A stretch of DNA of 36,160 nt from Pseudomonadota bacterium (GTDB taxonomy: Bacteria > Pseudomonadota > Alphaproteobacteria > Rhizobiales > Beijerinckiaceae), in assembly GCA_021804825.1 (NCBI GenBank), contig JAJZGX010000017.1, positions 1 to 36,160 of the forward strand, in the 5' to 3' direction. The stretch's first letter is position 1. Each line of letters opens with the position of its first letter. Below, one piece after another: positions 24,994-33,813 of this stretch. A program made the position numbers and the translations under genes. The notes below the pieces were generated by a model. The model saw nothing but the letters and a program-made list of their open reading frames with translations. It was not told the DNA's origin and did no database searches.

Positions 24994-25437
24994 TCATTTT
25001 GTTACGGTGAATTTCTCGTACATGCCACCCATCAGATGCCCGGGCTGGTTGCACATCAAGACATAATTGCCGGGTTTGAGATTGACAGTCAGCTTGCCGG
25101 ACTTGCCGGGCCTGGTTTCAGAGACTTCGCCCATGGAGTGCATCTTGCTCTCAATCGCCCGTTGCGTGGCCTTGTTGTAGGGGAATGTCGTGACCGGTAG
25201 CGCCGCGTGCATGACAATCATTTCATGCACCAGCGCTTTTGACTTATTCGTCACCATGAAAGTCACTTTGCCAGCGGGCACGCTGGTCTTGTCGGCATCC
25301 ATCACCATGCCCATGATTTTGGGGCCGGTGGTCTTGTCCTCAAGTTTGACATGGACGATTGTAGCTGTGGCATGGGCCGCCAGCGGCGCAGAAACCAAGG
25401 CGGCGGCGGTAACGACGGCATTAAAAATCTTGCTCAT
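24994..25437 (-). CDS. Periplasmic cupredoxin-like copper protein
   Basis: A 147-residue exported protein. The signal peptide (FNAVVTAAALVSAPLAAHA) is followed by a single cupredoxin domain. Copper ligands are visible: a His in LVHEMIVMHAA and a C-terminal loop MCNQPGHLMGGM supplying Cys, His and Met, the usual type I set. The extra Met residues in that loop could help bind Cu(I). It may carry electrons or handle copper; the sequence does not decide. The start is the ATG at 25437, 5 nt after GGGAAA; in-frame sequence further upstream is not needed. It sits 99 nt after the creatininase-family gene and before a hairpin. Confidence 0.87.
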   Translation of the reverse strand: MSKIFNAVVTAAALVSAPLAAHATATIVHVKLEDKTTGPKIMGMVMDADKTSVPAGKVTFMVTNKSKALVHEMIVMHAALPVTTFPYNKATQRAIESKMHSMGEVSETRPGKSGKLTVNLKPGNYVLMCNQPGHLMGGMYEKFTVTK

Positions 25438-25536
25438 GGCAGTTTCCCAAAGGTTGCAGGTCAATTCAGCGTCAAAGATGTGGCACGCAGGGCATGAACG
25501 AAAGCTGACATCTACGCGCTGCGCGCGCAATTCACG

Positions 25537-26349
25537 CTAACGTGAAGGCCCGGCGCGCAGCCTGTCAAGGTTGAAATTCTTGATATCCTGCAACAGCGCG
25601 AGGCAGGCGTTCACAGCATGCTCGGCGGCGATCTCGCCCTTGGCGCGCGTCGCCGCGGCGGCATTGCCCATGGCGCCTTGGGCTGAAAGATCCTGTGCCA
25701 TCCAACCAAAGCCAATCGGGTGATTGGACCTCAGCCAGGCAAATCTGTCCACCATATCGACGCTGGCTGGCACGAAATCTTCCGCCAGACTCATGGTCAC
25801 CAGATCAGGCCGGAAGGCCAGCATCAGCGAGGTTTCGATGTCGCCACCATGAATGCCATGCAGGCGCTCGGAATCGCTGAACAGTCCGTCGGGATAACCA
25901 AAGCGATGCCAAGACGCCGTGACGGCCAGCACATCGTGAGCGGCACGGGCCTGCCGGGCGACAAGATCAAGCACCGGCACGTTGCCGCCATGGGAATTGA
26001 GCAGGAGCAGCTTGCGGCAGCCGGTCGCGGCCACTTGCGTCAGCATATCGCCCCACACACGCATCGCCAACTCGGGCGCCACTGACAATGTGCCGGCAAA
26101 ATTCTCGTGCTCGCGCGATGCGCCGACGCTTTGCACCGGCAGGAACAGCACCGGCAAATCGGCAGGGAGCCGCGCCAGCAGGCGTGCCAGATAACCCTCC
26201 ATGATCATGGTATCTGTGCCGAGAGGCAGGTGCGGGCCATGCTGTTCCACCGCCGCAACGGGCAGCACGCAAATCGCCTCGCTCATGTCGAAACGCTCGA
26301 TCTGCGCTGTCGTCAGCGCCGCCCATTGATGGTGAGGGAAAGCGGGCAT
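25537..26349 (-). CDS. Creatininase family protein (creatinine amidohydrolase-like)
   Basis: Predicted metal-dependent amidohydrolase of 270 residues. The binuclear metal site motifs are present: VEQHGPHLPLGTDTMI near residues 35-50, then REHENFAGT and LLNSHGGNVPVLDL, and HGGDIETSLML. The family includes creatininase and enzymes acting on formamides in cofactor synthesis. The substrate here is unknown, and the neighbours (a cupredoxin downstream, an extensin-like lipoprotein divergent) give no firm clue. The start is the ATG at 26349 (MPAFPHHQWAAL), whose ribosome site is weak. A perfect CtrA box lies in the shared upstream gap. Confidence 0.9.
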   Translation of the reverse strand: MPAFPHHQWAALTTAQIERFDMSEAICVLPVAAVEQHGPHLPLGTDTMIMEGYLARLLARLPADLPVLFLPVQSVGASREHENFAGTLSVAPELAMRVWGDMLTQVAATGCRKLLLLNSHGGNVPVLDLVARQARAAHDVLAVTASWHRFGYPDGLFSDSERLHGIHGGDIETSLMLAFRPDLVTMSLAEDFVPASVDMVDRFAWLRSNHPIGFGWMAQDLSAQGAMGNAAAATRAKGEIAAEHAVNACLALLQDIKNFNLDRLRAGPSR

Positions 26350-26400
26350 CACATAATCTCGAAGAGCCAAAACAAGTGCAGCACGAGGCCACAAGCCCTC

Positions 26401-26415
26401 TTAACGTGATCTTAA
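26401..26415 (+). promoter_or_regulatory. Predicted CtrA-binding site upstream of the extensin-family gene
   Basis: TTAA (26401-26404), seven bases, TTAA (26412-26415) matches the CtrA consensus exactly; read as TTAAC-GTGATC-TTAAA it also fits the extended form. It lies 23 nt before the extensin-family ATG and 51 nt before the divergent creatininase-family ATG. It could regulate either gene. Confidence 0.6.
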
Positions 26416-26438
26416 AAAATTGTCGCCACTTTGAATGA

Positions 26439-27449
26439 ATGGCTCGTCGCGTATCGCCATATGTCGCTCTCGCCCTGTGCTGGTTGATCAGCGGCTGCTC
26501 CTATCTGGAGCCTGCCCCCCGGCGTCCGGCATGGCGCAATGCGGCAGAAAATGCCTGCCTCGCCGAGCACCCGCACCTTGCCTCGCAATGGTTGCAGCCG
26601 GAAAATTCAATCAACGGCCCCGGCATTTGTGGCATGCAGCGCCCGTTTCGGATGTATGCGCTGGCGCATGGCACCGTCGCCTTGAATGCGCATTTCATTC
26701 TGGCATGCCCGATGATCGAGGCCATGAATCGCTGGATCGCAAGCGTTGTCCAACCCGCTGCGCAGGCCCGGTTCGGCGAAAACGTTGTCGAGATCAATTC
26801 CATGGGCACCTATGCGTGCCGCACCATCGATCATCGGCCCGGTGCACGGCTTTCCGAGCATTCCTTCGGCAATGCCATGGATGTGGGCGGCTTTCGTCTG
26901 GCCGATGGACGCATGATCTCCATCGTGCATGACTGGACCCGTGGCGGCCCGCGCACCCAGGCGTTTCTGCGCGATGTCGAGGGCGGTGCCTGCGAAGATT
27001 TTACAACGGTGATGGGGCCAGGCGCCGACCGCTTCCATTTCAACCATTTTCATCTGGACCTGGCGTTCCACGGCAACACGTCGCATGGGCCGCGCCGCTA
27101 TTGCCGGCCGCGCCCGCAGCAGCCGATGATGTCGCCGCGCATCGATAATCTGCCCGACCCGCCGCATCTGCATGAGCCGCTCGACGTTGCCAGCCGCCGG
27201 AATGCCCCGATGATCGTGCAGCAGGCCCTGCCGCGCGGGCGTGGCCCCAGCCTCGACCTGCCACCCCAGGTCGTCGCGGTCCATACTTTCCCGGTGCGCG
27301 GTTATCCAGTGAGCCAGCCCACCGTCGGCTTCAGCGCGCCGCTCGCCGCGCCGCCACCTCCGCCGCCGAGGCGGCGCAAGCGCCCCGATCCGCTTTATGG
27401 CGACGGCAGTCTTGTTGATTGGAACTCGACGTCATCACTGCGCAAGTGA
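26439..27449 (+). CDS. Extensin family lipoprotein, D,D-peptidase-like
   Basis: A 336-residue predicted lipoprotein with lipobox LISGC near residue 20. The extensin-like C-terminal domain (about 40-220) has the zinc-peptidase pattern of the VanY/MepA group: SEHSFGNAMDVGGF (His and Asp ligands) and HFNHFHLDLAFHG (His ligand). Such proteins are predicted to trim peptidoglycan. From residue 220 onward the protein is Pro/Arg-rich and disordered, ending with APPPPPPRRRKR, which could reach into the cell wall. Activity is inferred from the motifs. The start ATG at 26439 closely follows a CtrA box, suggesting cell-cycle control. Confidence 0.9.
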   Translation: MARRVSPYVALALCWLISGCSYLEPAPRRPAWRNAAENACLAEHPHLASQWLQPENSINGPGICGMQRPFRMYALAHGTVALNAHFILACPMIEAMNRWIASVVQPAAQARFGENVVEINSMGTYACRTIDHRPGARLSEHSFGNAMDVGGFRLADGRMISIVHDWTRGGPRTQAFLRDVEGGACEDFTTVMGPGADRFHFNHFHLDLAFHGNTSHGPRRYCRPRPQQPMMSPRIDNLPDPPHLHEPLDVASRRNAPMIVQQALPRGRGPSLDLPPQVVAVHTFPVRGYPVSQPTVGFSAPLAAPPPPPPRRRKRPDPLYGDGSLVDWNSTSSLRK

Positions 27450-27474
27450 GCGGTCAAACCGTGATGCCGCGACC

Positions 27475-28125
27475 CTAGCGCTCCAGCACCTGACGCCCGG
27501 CATGGGTGCGGTTCTGCCAGCGGTAGCGCACGAGTTCGGGATCGCTATGCTCTTCCTGCGGCCAGCCGATGCAGAGATAGGCGATGAGTTTCCAGCTTGG
27601 CGGCACCTCCAGCGCCGCCGTTGCGGCGAGCGGATCAAGGATTGACACCCAGCCCAGTCCAAGCCCCTGCGCCCGCGCTGCCAGCCACAAAGTGGCGATC
27701 ATGCCACTGACTGAAGCGTCGAGTGTCTCCGGCATGGTGGCCATGCCGAGGCCATCACCTTGCCGGGTAGCGTGATCGCAGAATACCGCCCAGTGCACCG
27801 GCGCATCATCGAGGCCAGACAGTTTCAGGCGCGCGTAAAGCGCCGCCCGCTCGCCACTATAGGCGTGCAGCGCCGCGGCATTGGTTTGCTCGAAATTGGC
27901 GCGAATGGCGGCGCGCCGCGCCTTCTGCGTGACTGAAACAATGCGCCATGGCTGGCTGTTGCCAACCGACGGCGAGAGCTGCACCAGATCCAGCAGGTGG
28001 TCGAGCGTGGCTTGCGGCACGCCCTCATGGCGAAAGCGCCGGACATCGCGTCGCCAGGCAATCAGCAGCGCCAGCTTGGCCTGAAATTCGGCATCAAACA
28101 TCGGTGGGACTGGGAGCGTACTCAT
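27475..28125 (-). CDS. bluB: 5,6-Dimethylbenzimidazole synthase BluB
   Basis: Oxygen-dependent flavin-destroying enzyme that converts FMNH2 to 5,6-dimethylbenzimidazole, the lower ligand of cobalamin. The 216-residue product has the nitroreductase fold with the BluB marks: LIAWRRDVRRF, VQLSPSVGNSQPWR, RLKLSGLDDAPVHWAVFCD, and the C-terminal IAYLCIGWPQEE. GGAGG lies 4 nt before the ATG. The start overlaps the cobB stop by ATGA (28122-28125), so it belongs to the cobalamin cluster. Confidence 0.95.
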   Translation of the reverse strand: MSTLPVPPMFDAEFQAKLALLIAWRRDVRRFRHEGVPQATLDHLLDLVQLSPSVGNSQPWRIVSVTQKARRAAIRANFEQTNAAALHAYSGERAALYARLKLSGLDDAPVHWAVFCDHATRQGDGLGMATMPETLDASVSGMIATLWLAARAQGLGLGWVSILDPLAATAALEVPPSWKLIAYLCIGWPQEEHSDPELVRYRWQNRTHAGRQVLER

Positions 28126-29447
28126 GAAGCCTCCGCAATAACGTGAAAAAAACTCCCGGTGACCTGCCCGCAACGGCTGCCCATGGCCATGGCCGGGCTG
28201 CCATAGGCATCCTCACAATTCGCAAGCGCCGCATCATCATTGCGCGTGAGCGCGGCGTAATGGAACTCGTGGCCGCGCAGCCTCGTGCCGCGGGGGCCGA
28301 GCGGGCCATCGGACAGCAAGGTGGCCATTCGGTAGCCAAGAGTCATCTTGCGGTTGGAGAAATCTGTCTCGATGTTCAGCAGGCCGAGCATGGCATGGCG
28401 CTTGCCTTGCGCATCAACGAGGCCCTGGCCCAGCACCATGTAGCCGCCGCACTCGCCATGCACGGGCTTGCCTTGGGCAAATTGACGGAGGCCGGCCGCA
28501 AAGCGCGTCGATGCCGCCAAAGGCCCGGCATGCAATTCCGGATAGCCGCCCGGCAGCCAGCAAACATCGCAGGATTGATCCGGCGTCTCATCGGCGAGCG
28601 GCGAGAACGGGATGATTTCCGCACCGGCGGCCCGCCATGCCGCCAGCAGATGCGGATAGATGAAGGAAAATGCGCGATCTCGTGCCAGCGCGATGCGCTG
28701 ACCGGGCGGGTGCAGGATCAACTGCCCGGCTCGCGGCAGGCGCAAAGGCGTCGCCAATGCCGCGAGGCCCGCGACATCGGCATGAGCTTCGACGAAATCC
28801 GCCATTGTCTCGAGTTTGGCCTGAAGATCAGTGGTTTCAACGGCCTGAACCAGACCGAGATGCCGCTCCGGCAGCGCCAGCGCCGTCTGGCGTGGCAAGA
28901 CGCCCAGCACCGGCAGACCGATCGCCGCCACCGCCTCGGTCGTAAGCCGCTGATGGCGCGCGCTCGCGACCTTGTTGAGCACGACGCCTGCGACATGCAC
29001 ATTGGCGCGATGGCTGGCAAATCCGCGCAGCATGGCCGCCACCGACTGGCTTTGCCCGCTGACATCGACAATCAGAACCACCGGCAGGGCCAGCAATGCC
29101 GCGAGGTCGCTTGAGGCACCTGTGCCACCTTCATCGCCCGGCACGCCGTCAAACAGCCCCATCGAGCCCTCGGCGATCAGCAGCGGCGCAACCGGGGGCA
29201 AGGCCCGAAGCACCGCGCCAATCTGCGCCCCACGCATCGCCCACGTATCGAGATTATAGCTGACATGGCCGCAAGCAGCTTCATGGAACGCCGGATCGAT
29301 ATAATCGGGGCCATTCTTCAGACCGGTCACGGCATGGCCGCGGCGCGTCAAGGCGCGCATCAGGCCGAGCGCCAGGAGGGTTTTGCCGGAACCTGAACGC
29401 GGCGCGCTGATCATCAGGCCTTTGGGCGCAAGGTCTGCGAGGCTCAT
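28122..29447 (-). CDS. cobB: Hydrogenobyrinate/cobyrinate a,c-diamide synthase CobB
   Basis: ATP- and glutamine-dependent amidation of the a and c side chains of the corrin ring. The 441-residue product has an N-terminal P-loop SAPRSGSGKTLLALG (residues 14-28), GLKNGPDYIDPAFH, and a C-terminal class I glutamine amidotransferase with the catalytic Cys in HGECGGYMVLGQGL. Given the CobG-type pathway here, the natural substrate is expected to be hydrogenobyrinic acid. It is divergent from cbiD and overlaps bluB downstream. Confidence 0.95.
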   Translation of the reverse strand: MSLADLAPKGLMISAPRSGSGKTLLALGLMRALTRRGHAVTGLKNGPDYIDPAFHEAACGHVSYNLDTWAMRGAQIGAVLRALPPVAPLLIAEGSMGLFDGVPGDEGGTGASSDLAALLALPVVLIVDVSGQSQSVAAMLRGFASHRANVHVAGVVLNKVASARHQRLTTEAVAAIGLPVLGVLPRQTALALPERHLGLVQAVETTDLQAKLETMADFVEAHADVAGLAALATPLRLPRAGQLILHPPGQRIALARDRAFSFIYPHLLAAWRAAGAEIIPFSPLADETPDQSCDVCWLPGGYPELHAGPLAASTRFAAGLRQFAQGKPVHGECGGYMVLGQGLVDAQGKRHAMLGLLNIETDFSNRKMTLGYRMATLLSDGPLGPRGTRLRGHEFHYAALTRNDDAALANCEDAYGSPAMAMGSRCGQVTGSFFHVIAEAS

Positions 29448-29497
29448 AGCGCCGCCCCCCTATGCAGCAGCGCACAGGCGCGATACCAAGGGGGGCG

Positions 29498-30586
29498 ATG
29501 CAAGCCGAACCCCTCAAACATACGCTGCGGCGTGGCTGGACGACCGGCGCTTGCGCAGCCGCCGCTGCCAAGGCCGCCGCCAGCGCTTTGCTGGGCGCGG
29601 CCTTTCCAGACCCGGTCATCATCACTCTGCCACAGGGACAGACCCCGGCCTTTGCCCTGGCGATGCAGGAGCGCGGCGAGACTTTTGCCCGCGCCGGCAT
29701 CATCAAGGATGCGGGTGATGACCCGGATGTCACCCATGGCGTGCTGGTGGTGGCCAAGGTCTGGCGGGCCTTGCCAGGCGAAGGCATCGTGTTTCATGCC
29801 GGGCCGGGGGTGGGCACGGTGACACGCCCCGGCCTGCCGCTGGCACCAGGTGAACCGGCGATCAATCCGGCGCCGCGCGCCATGATCAGCACGGCGCTGG
29901 CCGAAATTGCCGGGGCTGCCGCCGATTTCCACGTCGAAATCGCCATTCCGGGGGGCGAGGCGCTGGCGCTGCGCACGCTCAATCCGCGCCTTGGCATCAT
30001 CGGCGGGCTGTCGGTGCTCGGCACCACGGGCATTGTCGTGCCCTATTCCTGCGCCGCATGGATCGACAGCATCCATCGCGGCATCGATGTCGCCCGCGCC
30101 AGCGGTCTGACGCATGTGGCGGGCGCGACCGGTTCGACCTCGGAAACCGCTATCATGCATATGCATGGTCTCCCAGATGCTGCCTTGATCGAAATGGGCG
30201 ATTTTGTTGGCGGCATGCTGAAATACCTGCGCCGCCACCCCCTGCCCCGCCTCAGCATTGCCGGTGGTTTCGGCAAGATCACCAAGCTTGGGCAGGGCTT
30301 GCTCGATCTCCATTCCAAGCGCGGCGAGGTTGATCCCATCTGGCTGAGCGCCCGCGCCGCCGAGGCCGGGGCCAGCGCCGCCACTGTCGAGGCGATCAAG
30401 GCGGCCAACAGCGCTCTGCACGCCCGCCAACTTGATGACAGCGGCAGATTGAGCATGATTGTCGCCGAGCGGGCCTGGAACACTGCCGCCAATCTGCTGG
30501 GGCCGCTTCCCTGTGCGCTCGAAATCGTCATTTTTGACCGCGCTGGTGCGCTGCTGGCTACAACGGGTCTGAAGCCATTGCGGTGA
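29498..30586 (+). CDS. cbiD: Cobalt-precorrin-5B C1-methyltransferase CbiD
   Basis: Methylates C1 of the corrin ring in the anaerobic-type pathway. The 362-residue product opens with the family signature LRRGWTTGACAAAAAKAA and continues with PGVGTVTRPGLPLAPGEPAINPAPRAMI, NPRLGIIGGLSVLGTTGIVVPYS and GNFVG-type MGDFVGGML. I chose the ATG at 29498, preceded by AAGGGGGG; an in-frame ATG at 29462 has no ribosome site. It lies on the plus strand between minus-strand cobM and cobB. It occurs here with the oxygen-dependent cobG and no cobF, so it presumably substitutes for CobF. Confidence 0.95.
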   Translation: MQAEPLKHTLRRGWTTGACAAAAAKAAASALLGAAFPDPVIITLPQGQTPAFALAMQERGETFARAGIIKDAGDDPDVTHGVLVVAKVWRALPGEGIVFHAGPGVGTVTRPGLPLAPGEPAINPAPRAMISTALAEIAGAAADFHVEIAIPGGEALALRTLNPRLGIIGGLSVLGTTGIVVPYSCAAWIDSIHRGIDVARASGLTHVAGATGSTSETAIMHMHGLPDAALIEMGDFVGGMLKYLRRHPLPRLSIAGGFGKITKLGQGLLDLHSKRGEVDPIWLSARAAEAGASAATVEAIKAANSALHARQLDDSGRLSMIVAERAWNTAANLLGPLPCALEIVIFDRAGALLATTGLKPLR

Positions 30587-30600
30587 TTGCATCTGCAACT

Positions 30601-31371
30601 TCATGTACCCGCCCCCGGATCGCCACGAAAGCGGCGCTGGTAGCTGGCGCTGTAGAGCGCACTGGTGGCGGAAATATCATCGCGGAGGCCGGTGCCGACA
30701 AAGATCAGCGCTTGCCGTGTAATATGCGCCACTTCAACTTTGGCGGCGATGTCAGCCAAAGTGCCCCGCAGGATCATTTCATCTGGCCAACTGGCGCGCG
30801 CCACCACAACCACAGGGGTTTCAGGCGGGAAATGGGCCCGCAACCTGTCGCAAATGTTTGCAATAGCATGAATAGAGAGATGCAGGGCCATGGTCGCGCC
30901 GGTCGCGGCAAACGCCTCCAGTGACTCGCTGGAGGGCAGCGGTGTGGCGCGGCCTTGCATGCGGGTCAGCACGAGGGATTGCGCCAGACCGGGCACGGTC
31001 AATTCGCGCCCCATAGCTGCTGCCGCAGCAGCAAAGGCCGGGACGCCGGGTGTGACGCTGCAAGCGATGCCAAGTTGCTTCAGCCGCGCGATCTGCTCCC
31101 CCATGGCGCTCCAGATCGCGAGGTCGCCGGAATGCAAACGCGCCACATCTGCACCGCTGTTGGTGGCCTCGACGCAATGGTCGATGATGGCGTCAAGCGC
31201 CAGCGGTGCGGTGTCGATAAGCCGTGTACCGGGTGGACAATATCCCAGCATATCCTGCGACACCAGCGAGCCGGCATAAAGACAAACCGGGCACGATTTA
31301 AGCAACTCCTGCCCGCGCACCGTAATCAAATCCGCGGCCCCCGGCCCCGCTCCAATGAAATGCACTGTCAT
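30601..31371 (-). CDS. cobM: Precorrin-4 C11-methyltransferase
   Basis: SAM-dependent methylation of precorrin-4 at C11. The 256-residue product has the tetrapyrrole-methylase fold: VHFIGAGPGAADLITVRG at the start, CPVCLYAGSLV, RLHSGDLAIWSAMGEQ, TPGVPAFAAAAAAMGRELT and the late GTLADIAAKV. The ATG at 31371 overlaps the cobE stop (ATGA, 31368-31371). It ends 14 nt from the convergent cbiD stop, leaving no room for a classical terminator. Confidence 0.95.
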   Translation of the reverse strand: MTVHFIGAGPGAADLITVRGQELLKSCPVCLYAGSLVSQDMLGYCPPGTRLIDTAPLALDAIIDHCVEATNSGADVARLHSGDLAIWSAMGEQIARLKQLGIACSVTPGVPAFAAAAAAMGRELTVPGLAQSLVLTRMQGRATPLPSSESLEAFAATGATMALHLSIHAIANICDRLRAHFPPETPVVVVARASWPDEMILRGTLADIAAKVEVAHITRQALIFVGTGLRDDISATSALYSASYQRRFRGDPGAGT

Positions 31372-31787
31372 GATGCCGCTCCTTCTACTGCCGTCGCCAG
31401 CGCGCACGTGACGCCGCCATGCAGGGTGCGCGGCACCAGCAAGCGTGATCCGTGCCCAGCGCCCGCCAGCGCGGCGGCTTCTGCCACCGAACCCACCCCC
31501 ACCACGGCCTCAACCAGCGCCGATTGATGGGTGGTGCCGTCCATGAAGCGACGCAAATCTTCCGGCACTAGGAAGCCGATGCTGACACCAAGCTGCATCG
31601 CCGCCGCGTGCGATGCCGCATGCCCGGCCTTGGTCGAGAGCGTGAAAAGCTGATAGGCGGGTGGCACTGCCCCGTTAGCCTTGGCCTTGGCGAGTGTCAC
31701 AAATACAGCGGCAACGATCGCTTCGGCGCTTGCGCTGGACTGACAGCCGAAGCCTAGCGCCCATTTTTGTTGCTTTTGCGTGTTCAT
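31368..31787 (-). CDS. cobE: Cobalamin biosynthesis protein CobE
   Basis: Small 139-residue protein of the CobE/CbiG C-terminal family. It is required in aerobic cobalamin synthesis, but its exact role is not settled. Visible landmarks are LGFGCQSSASAEAIVAAV, the Lys in LFTLSTKAGHAAS, and the closing VVGVGSVAEAAALAGAG with LLVPRTLHGGVTCALA. Both ends overlap neighbours by ATGA: cobL upstream (31784-31787) and cobM downstream. That makes cobL-cobE-cobM one translation-coupled unit. Confidence 0.9.
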   Translation of the reverse strand: MNTQKQQKWALGFGCQSSASAEAIVAAVFVTLAKAKANGAVPPAYQLFTLSTKAGHAASHAAAMQLGVSIGFLVPEDLRRFMDGTTHQSALVEAVVGVGSVAEAAALAGAGHGSRLLVPRTLHGGVTCALATAVEGAAS

Positions 31788-33001
31788 GGCCCTGCTCGAT
31801 CTTTGATGATGCGCCATTGCACGATCGGCATGGCCGGGCGCCAGCCATGGAAACGCCCCAGCGGTTCGGCATGGGCAAGATTGATCTGCAGCATTTCGCC
31901 ACCCATGGTGCTGTGGTGGCGTTCCAGCAGGCTTTGGGTCTGCAAGGTCACGGCGTTGATCACCAGGCGCCCGCCCGGCTTCAAGCTTGCCCACGCCGCC
32001 TCGATCACGCCCGGCGTCCCGGCACCACCGCCAATGAAAACGGCATCGGGCGCGGGCAGTGACGCGAGACTTTGCGGCGCCGCACCTTCAATGATCTTCA
32101 AGTCGGGCACGCCAAGATTCAACGCGTTACGCCGAATTCGAGCAGCACGATCCTGCCGTGGCTCAATTGCCAGGGCACGCAAGGATGGCCCGCGCAACAT
32201 CCATTCGATGCCGATGGCACCCGAGCCGGCACCGACATCCCACAGAAGTTCGCCTTGATGCGGGCGCAGCGCAGCCAGCGTGATGGCGCGCATGTCGCTG
32301 CGCGTCAACTGGCCGTCATGTTCAAACCAGTCATCATGCAAACCCGCTGTCAGGGGCACGGATCGCCCATGCGTGCCGGCAGGAATTTCCAGCGCAATGA
32401 GATTGAGGGGGTCAATTTCCGACAGTGAAAAGTCCTTCGCGAAGGTGCTGCGCAGGTCTTCGCGCGGGCCATTCATGCACGAGCATATACTCATGCGCGT
32501 GTCACCGAAGTCGCGCTGGTTCAACAGCTTTGCGACATCACCCGGCGTAGTCTGATCCCACGACAAGGCCAATATATGCGCGCCGGGCTGCAATGGCGGG
32601 ATCAACCGCTCGAGCGAGCGGCCATGCAGCGACAGGCAGGCGCAATCCTGCAAGGCCCAGCCCAGCCGGGCGGCGGCCAGACTGAAGGACGACAGGCCGG
32701 GGAAGAACCGGATTTCTTCAACCGAGAAGCTCTTGAGCAAGGTCGAACCCACCCCGAAATACAGGGGATCACCACTGGCAAGCACGCAAACCGGGGTGCC
32801 ACGGCGCGCCAGTATCTGGGGAAATGCCGCCTCAAGAGGGCGCGGCCAAGCGAGGCGGCGCGCGCCAGAAATGGCTGCCAAATCAAGGTGCCGGGTGCCC
32901 CCCGCCACCAGTTCGGCGCCATCGAGGGCTTGCCGGGCAGCGGGGCTAAGGCCGCCAAGCCCGTCTTCGCCGATGCCGACCACGTTGAGCCAGGGTTTCA
33001 T
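31784..33001 (-). CDS. cobL: Precorrin-6Y C5,15-methyltransferase (decarboxylating) CobL
   Basis: Bifunctional enzyme that methylates C5 and C15 and removes the acetate carboxyl at C12. The 405-residue product fuses two methyltransferases. The N-terminal CbiE-type domain (about 1-205) shows WLNVVGIGEDGLGGL and ASGDPLYFGVGSTLL. The C-terminal CbiT-type domain (about 225-400) shows TRSDMRAITLAALRP, WDVGAGSGAIGIEW and FIGGGAGTPGVIEA. The start at 33001 has GGAG 9 nt upstream. It diverges from cobK across a 68-nt gap. Confidence 0.95.
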   Translation of the reverse strand: MKPWLNVVGIGEDGLGGLSPAARQALDGAELVAGGTRHLDLAAISGARRLAWPRPLEAAFPQILARRGTPVCVLASGDPLYFGVGSTLLKSFSVEEIRFFPGLSSFSLAAARLGWALQDCACLSLHGRSLERLIPPLQPGAHILALSWDQTTPGDVAKLLNQRDFGDTRMSICSCMNGPREDLRSTFAKDFSLSEIDPLNLIALEIPAGTHGRSVPLTAGLHDDWFEHDGQLTRSDMRAITLAALRPHQGELLWDVGAGSGAIGIEWMLRGPSLRALAIEPRQDRAARIRRNALNLGVPDLKIIEGAAPQSLASLPAPDAVFIGGGAGTPGVIEAAWASLKPGGRLVINAVTLQTQSLLERHHSTMGGEMLQINLAHAEPLGRFHGWRPAMPIVQWRIIKDRAGP

Positions 33002-33069
33002 CGCACGGCTCCGGCGTGATAGACCCGTGCGCGCGGCAAAGGGCGGCGGCGTGGGCGAATGAGGCGATC

Positions 33070-33813
33070 ATGCGGGTTTTGGTTTTGGGCGGCACGGGCG
33101 ATGCCAACCAATTGGTGGCCTTGCTGGCGCGCGACGCCACTTGCGAGGTCATGTTGTCGCTCGCCGGGCGCACCAGCCAGCCACGTCTGCCGCAAGGCTC
33201 GCACCGGATCGGCGGATTTGGTGGCGTCGAGGGGCTGGTCAGCTACCTTGAATGCAATCGCATTGATCTTGTCGCCGATGTCACGCACCCGTTTGCCGCG
33301 ATCATGTCCGAACATGCCGTTGCGGCCTGCGCCAAAGCGCATGTCGATTTGGTGCGGTTCGAGCGGCCGGAATTTGTTCGCGCTGAGGGCGACCGGTGGC
33401 AAAGTTTCGCCACCATCGAGGCCTTGGCGGCATCGCTCGCTGGCGCACCGCGCCAAATTTTCCTTAGCCATGGTCGCGAGGGCATGGCGCTGTTTGCGCT
33501 GCACCCGCAGCACCATTATCTCGTGCGTTGCATCGAAGTGCCGCCCGATATCGACAAACTGAACCACGCGCGGCTGATTCTGGCGCGTGGACCCTTTGCG
33601 CTTGCTGATGAAATCACGTTGCTGCGCGAGGCCGCCATAGATACCCTCGTCAGCAAAAATTCTGGCGGCGCGGCCACGGTGGCCAAGATCGAGGCGGCGC
33701 GCCACCTTGAGCTCGACGTGTTGCTTCTGGCGCGCCCGCTCAAGGCTGCGACGCGCAGTTTTTCCACACTCGATGCCATGGCGGCATGGATTCTGGCTCA
33801 TGACCGCACCTGA
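33070..33813 (+). CDS. cobK: Precorrin-6A reductase
   Basis: NADPH-dependent reduction of the precorrin-6A macrocycle to precorrin-6B. The 247-residue product has the N-terminal motif VLVLGGTGDANQLVALL, then the CobK block DLVADVTHPFAAIMSEHAV, FLSHGREGMALFA, and LVSKNSGGAATVAKIEAARHL (the NSGG motif). The start is the ATG at 33070 with GAGG at 33061-33064. It is on the plus strand while its neighbours are on the minus. Its last 16 nt overlap the 3' end of cobJ tail-to-tail. Confidence 0.95.
   Translation: MRVLVLGGTGDANQLVALLARDATCEVMLSLAGRTSQPRLPQGSHRIGGFGGVEGLVSYLECNRIDLVADVTHPFAAIMSEHAVAACAKAHVDLVRFERPEFVRAEGDRWQSFATIEALAASLAGAPRQIFLSHGREGMALFALHPQHHYLVRCIEVPPDIDKLNHARLILARGPFALADEITLLREAAIDTLVSKNSGGAATVAKIEAARHLELDVLLLARPLKAATRSFSTLDAMAAWILAHDRT

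Noticed and set aside
24370-25437. A CO dehydrogenase or copper-oxidase operon suggested by coxG and a cupredoxin
   Set aside because: No coxMSL, coxDEF or oxidase subunits are nearby, a hairpin separates the two genes, and the neighbours are housekeeping genes.
29448-29497. A cobalamin riboswitch in the cobB-cbiD or cobL-cobK gaps
   Set aside because: The gaps are 50 and 68 nt, too short for the riboswitch, and no B12-box-like sequence was seen.
29444-30604. A 386-codon minus-strand frame across cbiD
   Set aside because: It mirrors cbiD, which has clear family signatures, and has no recognisable domain.
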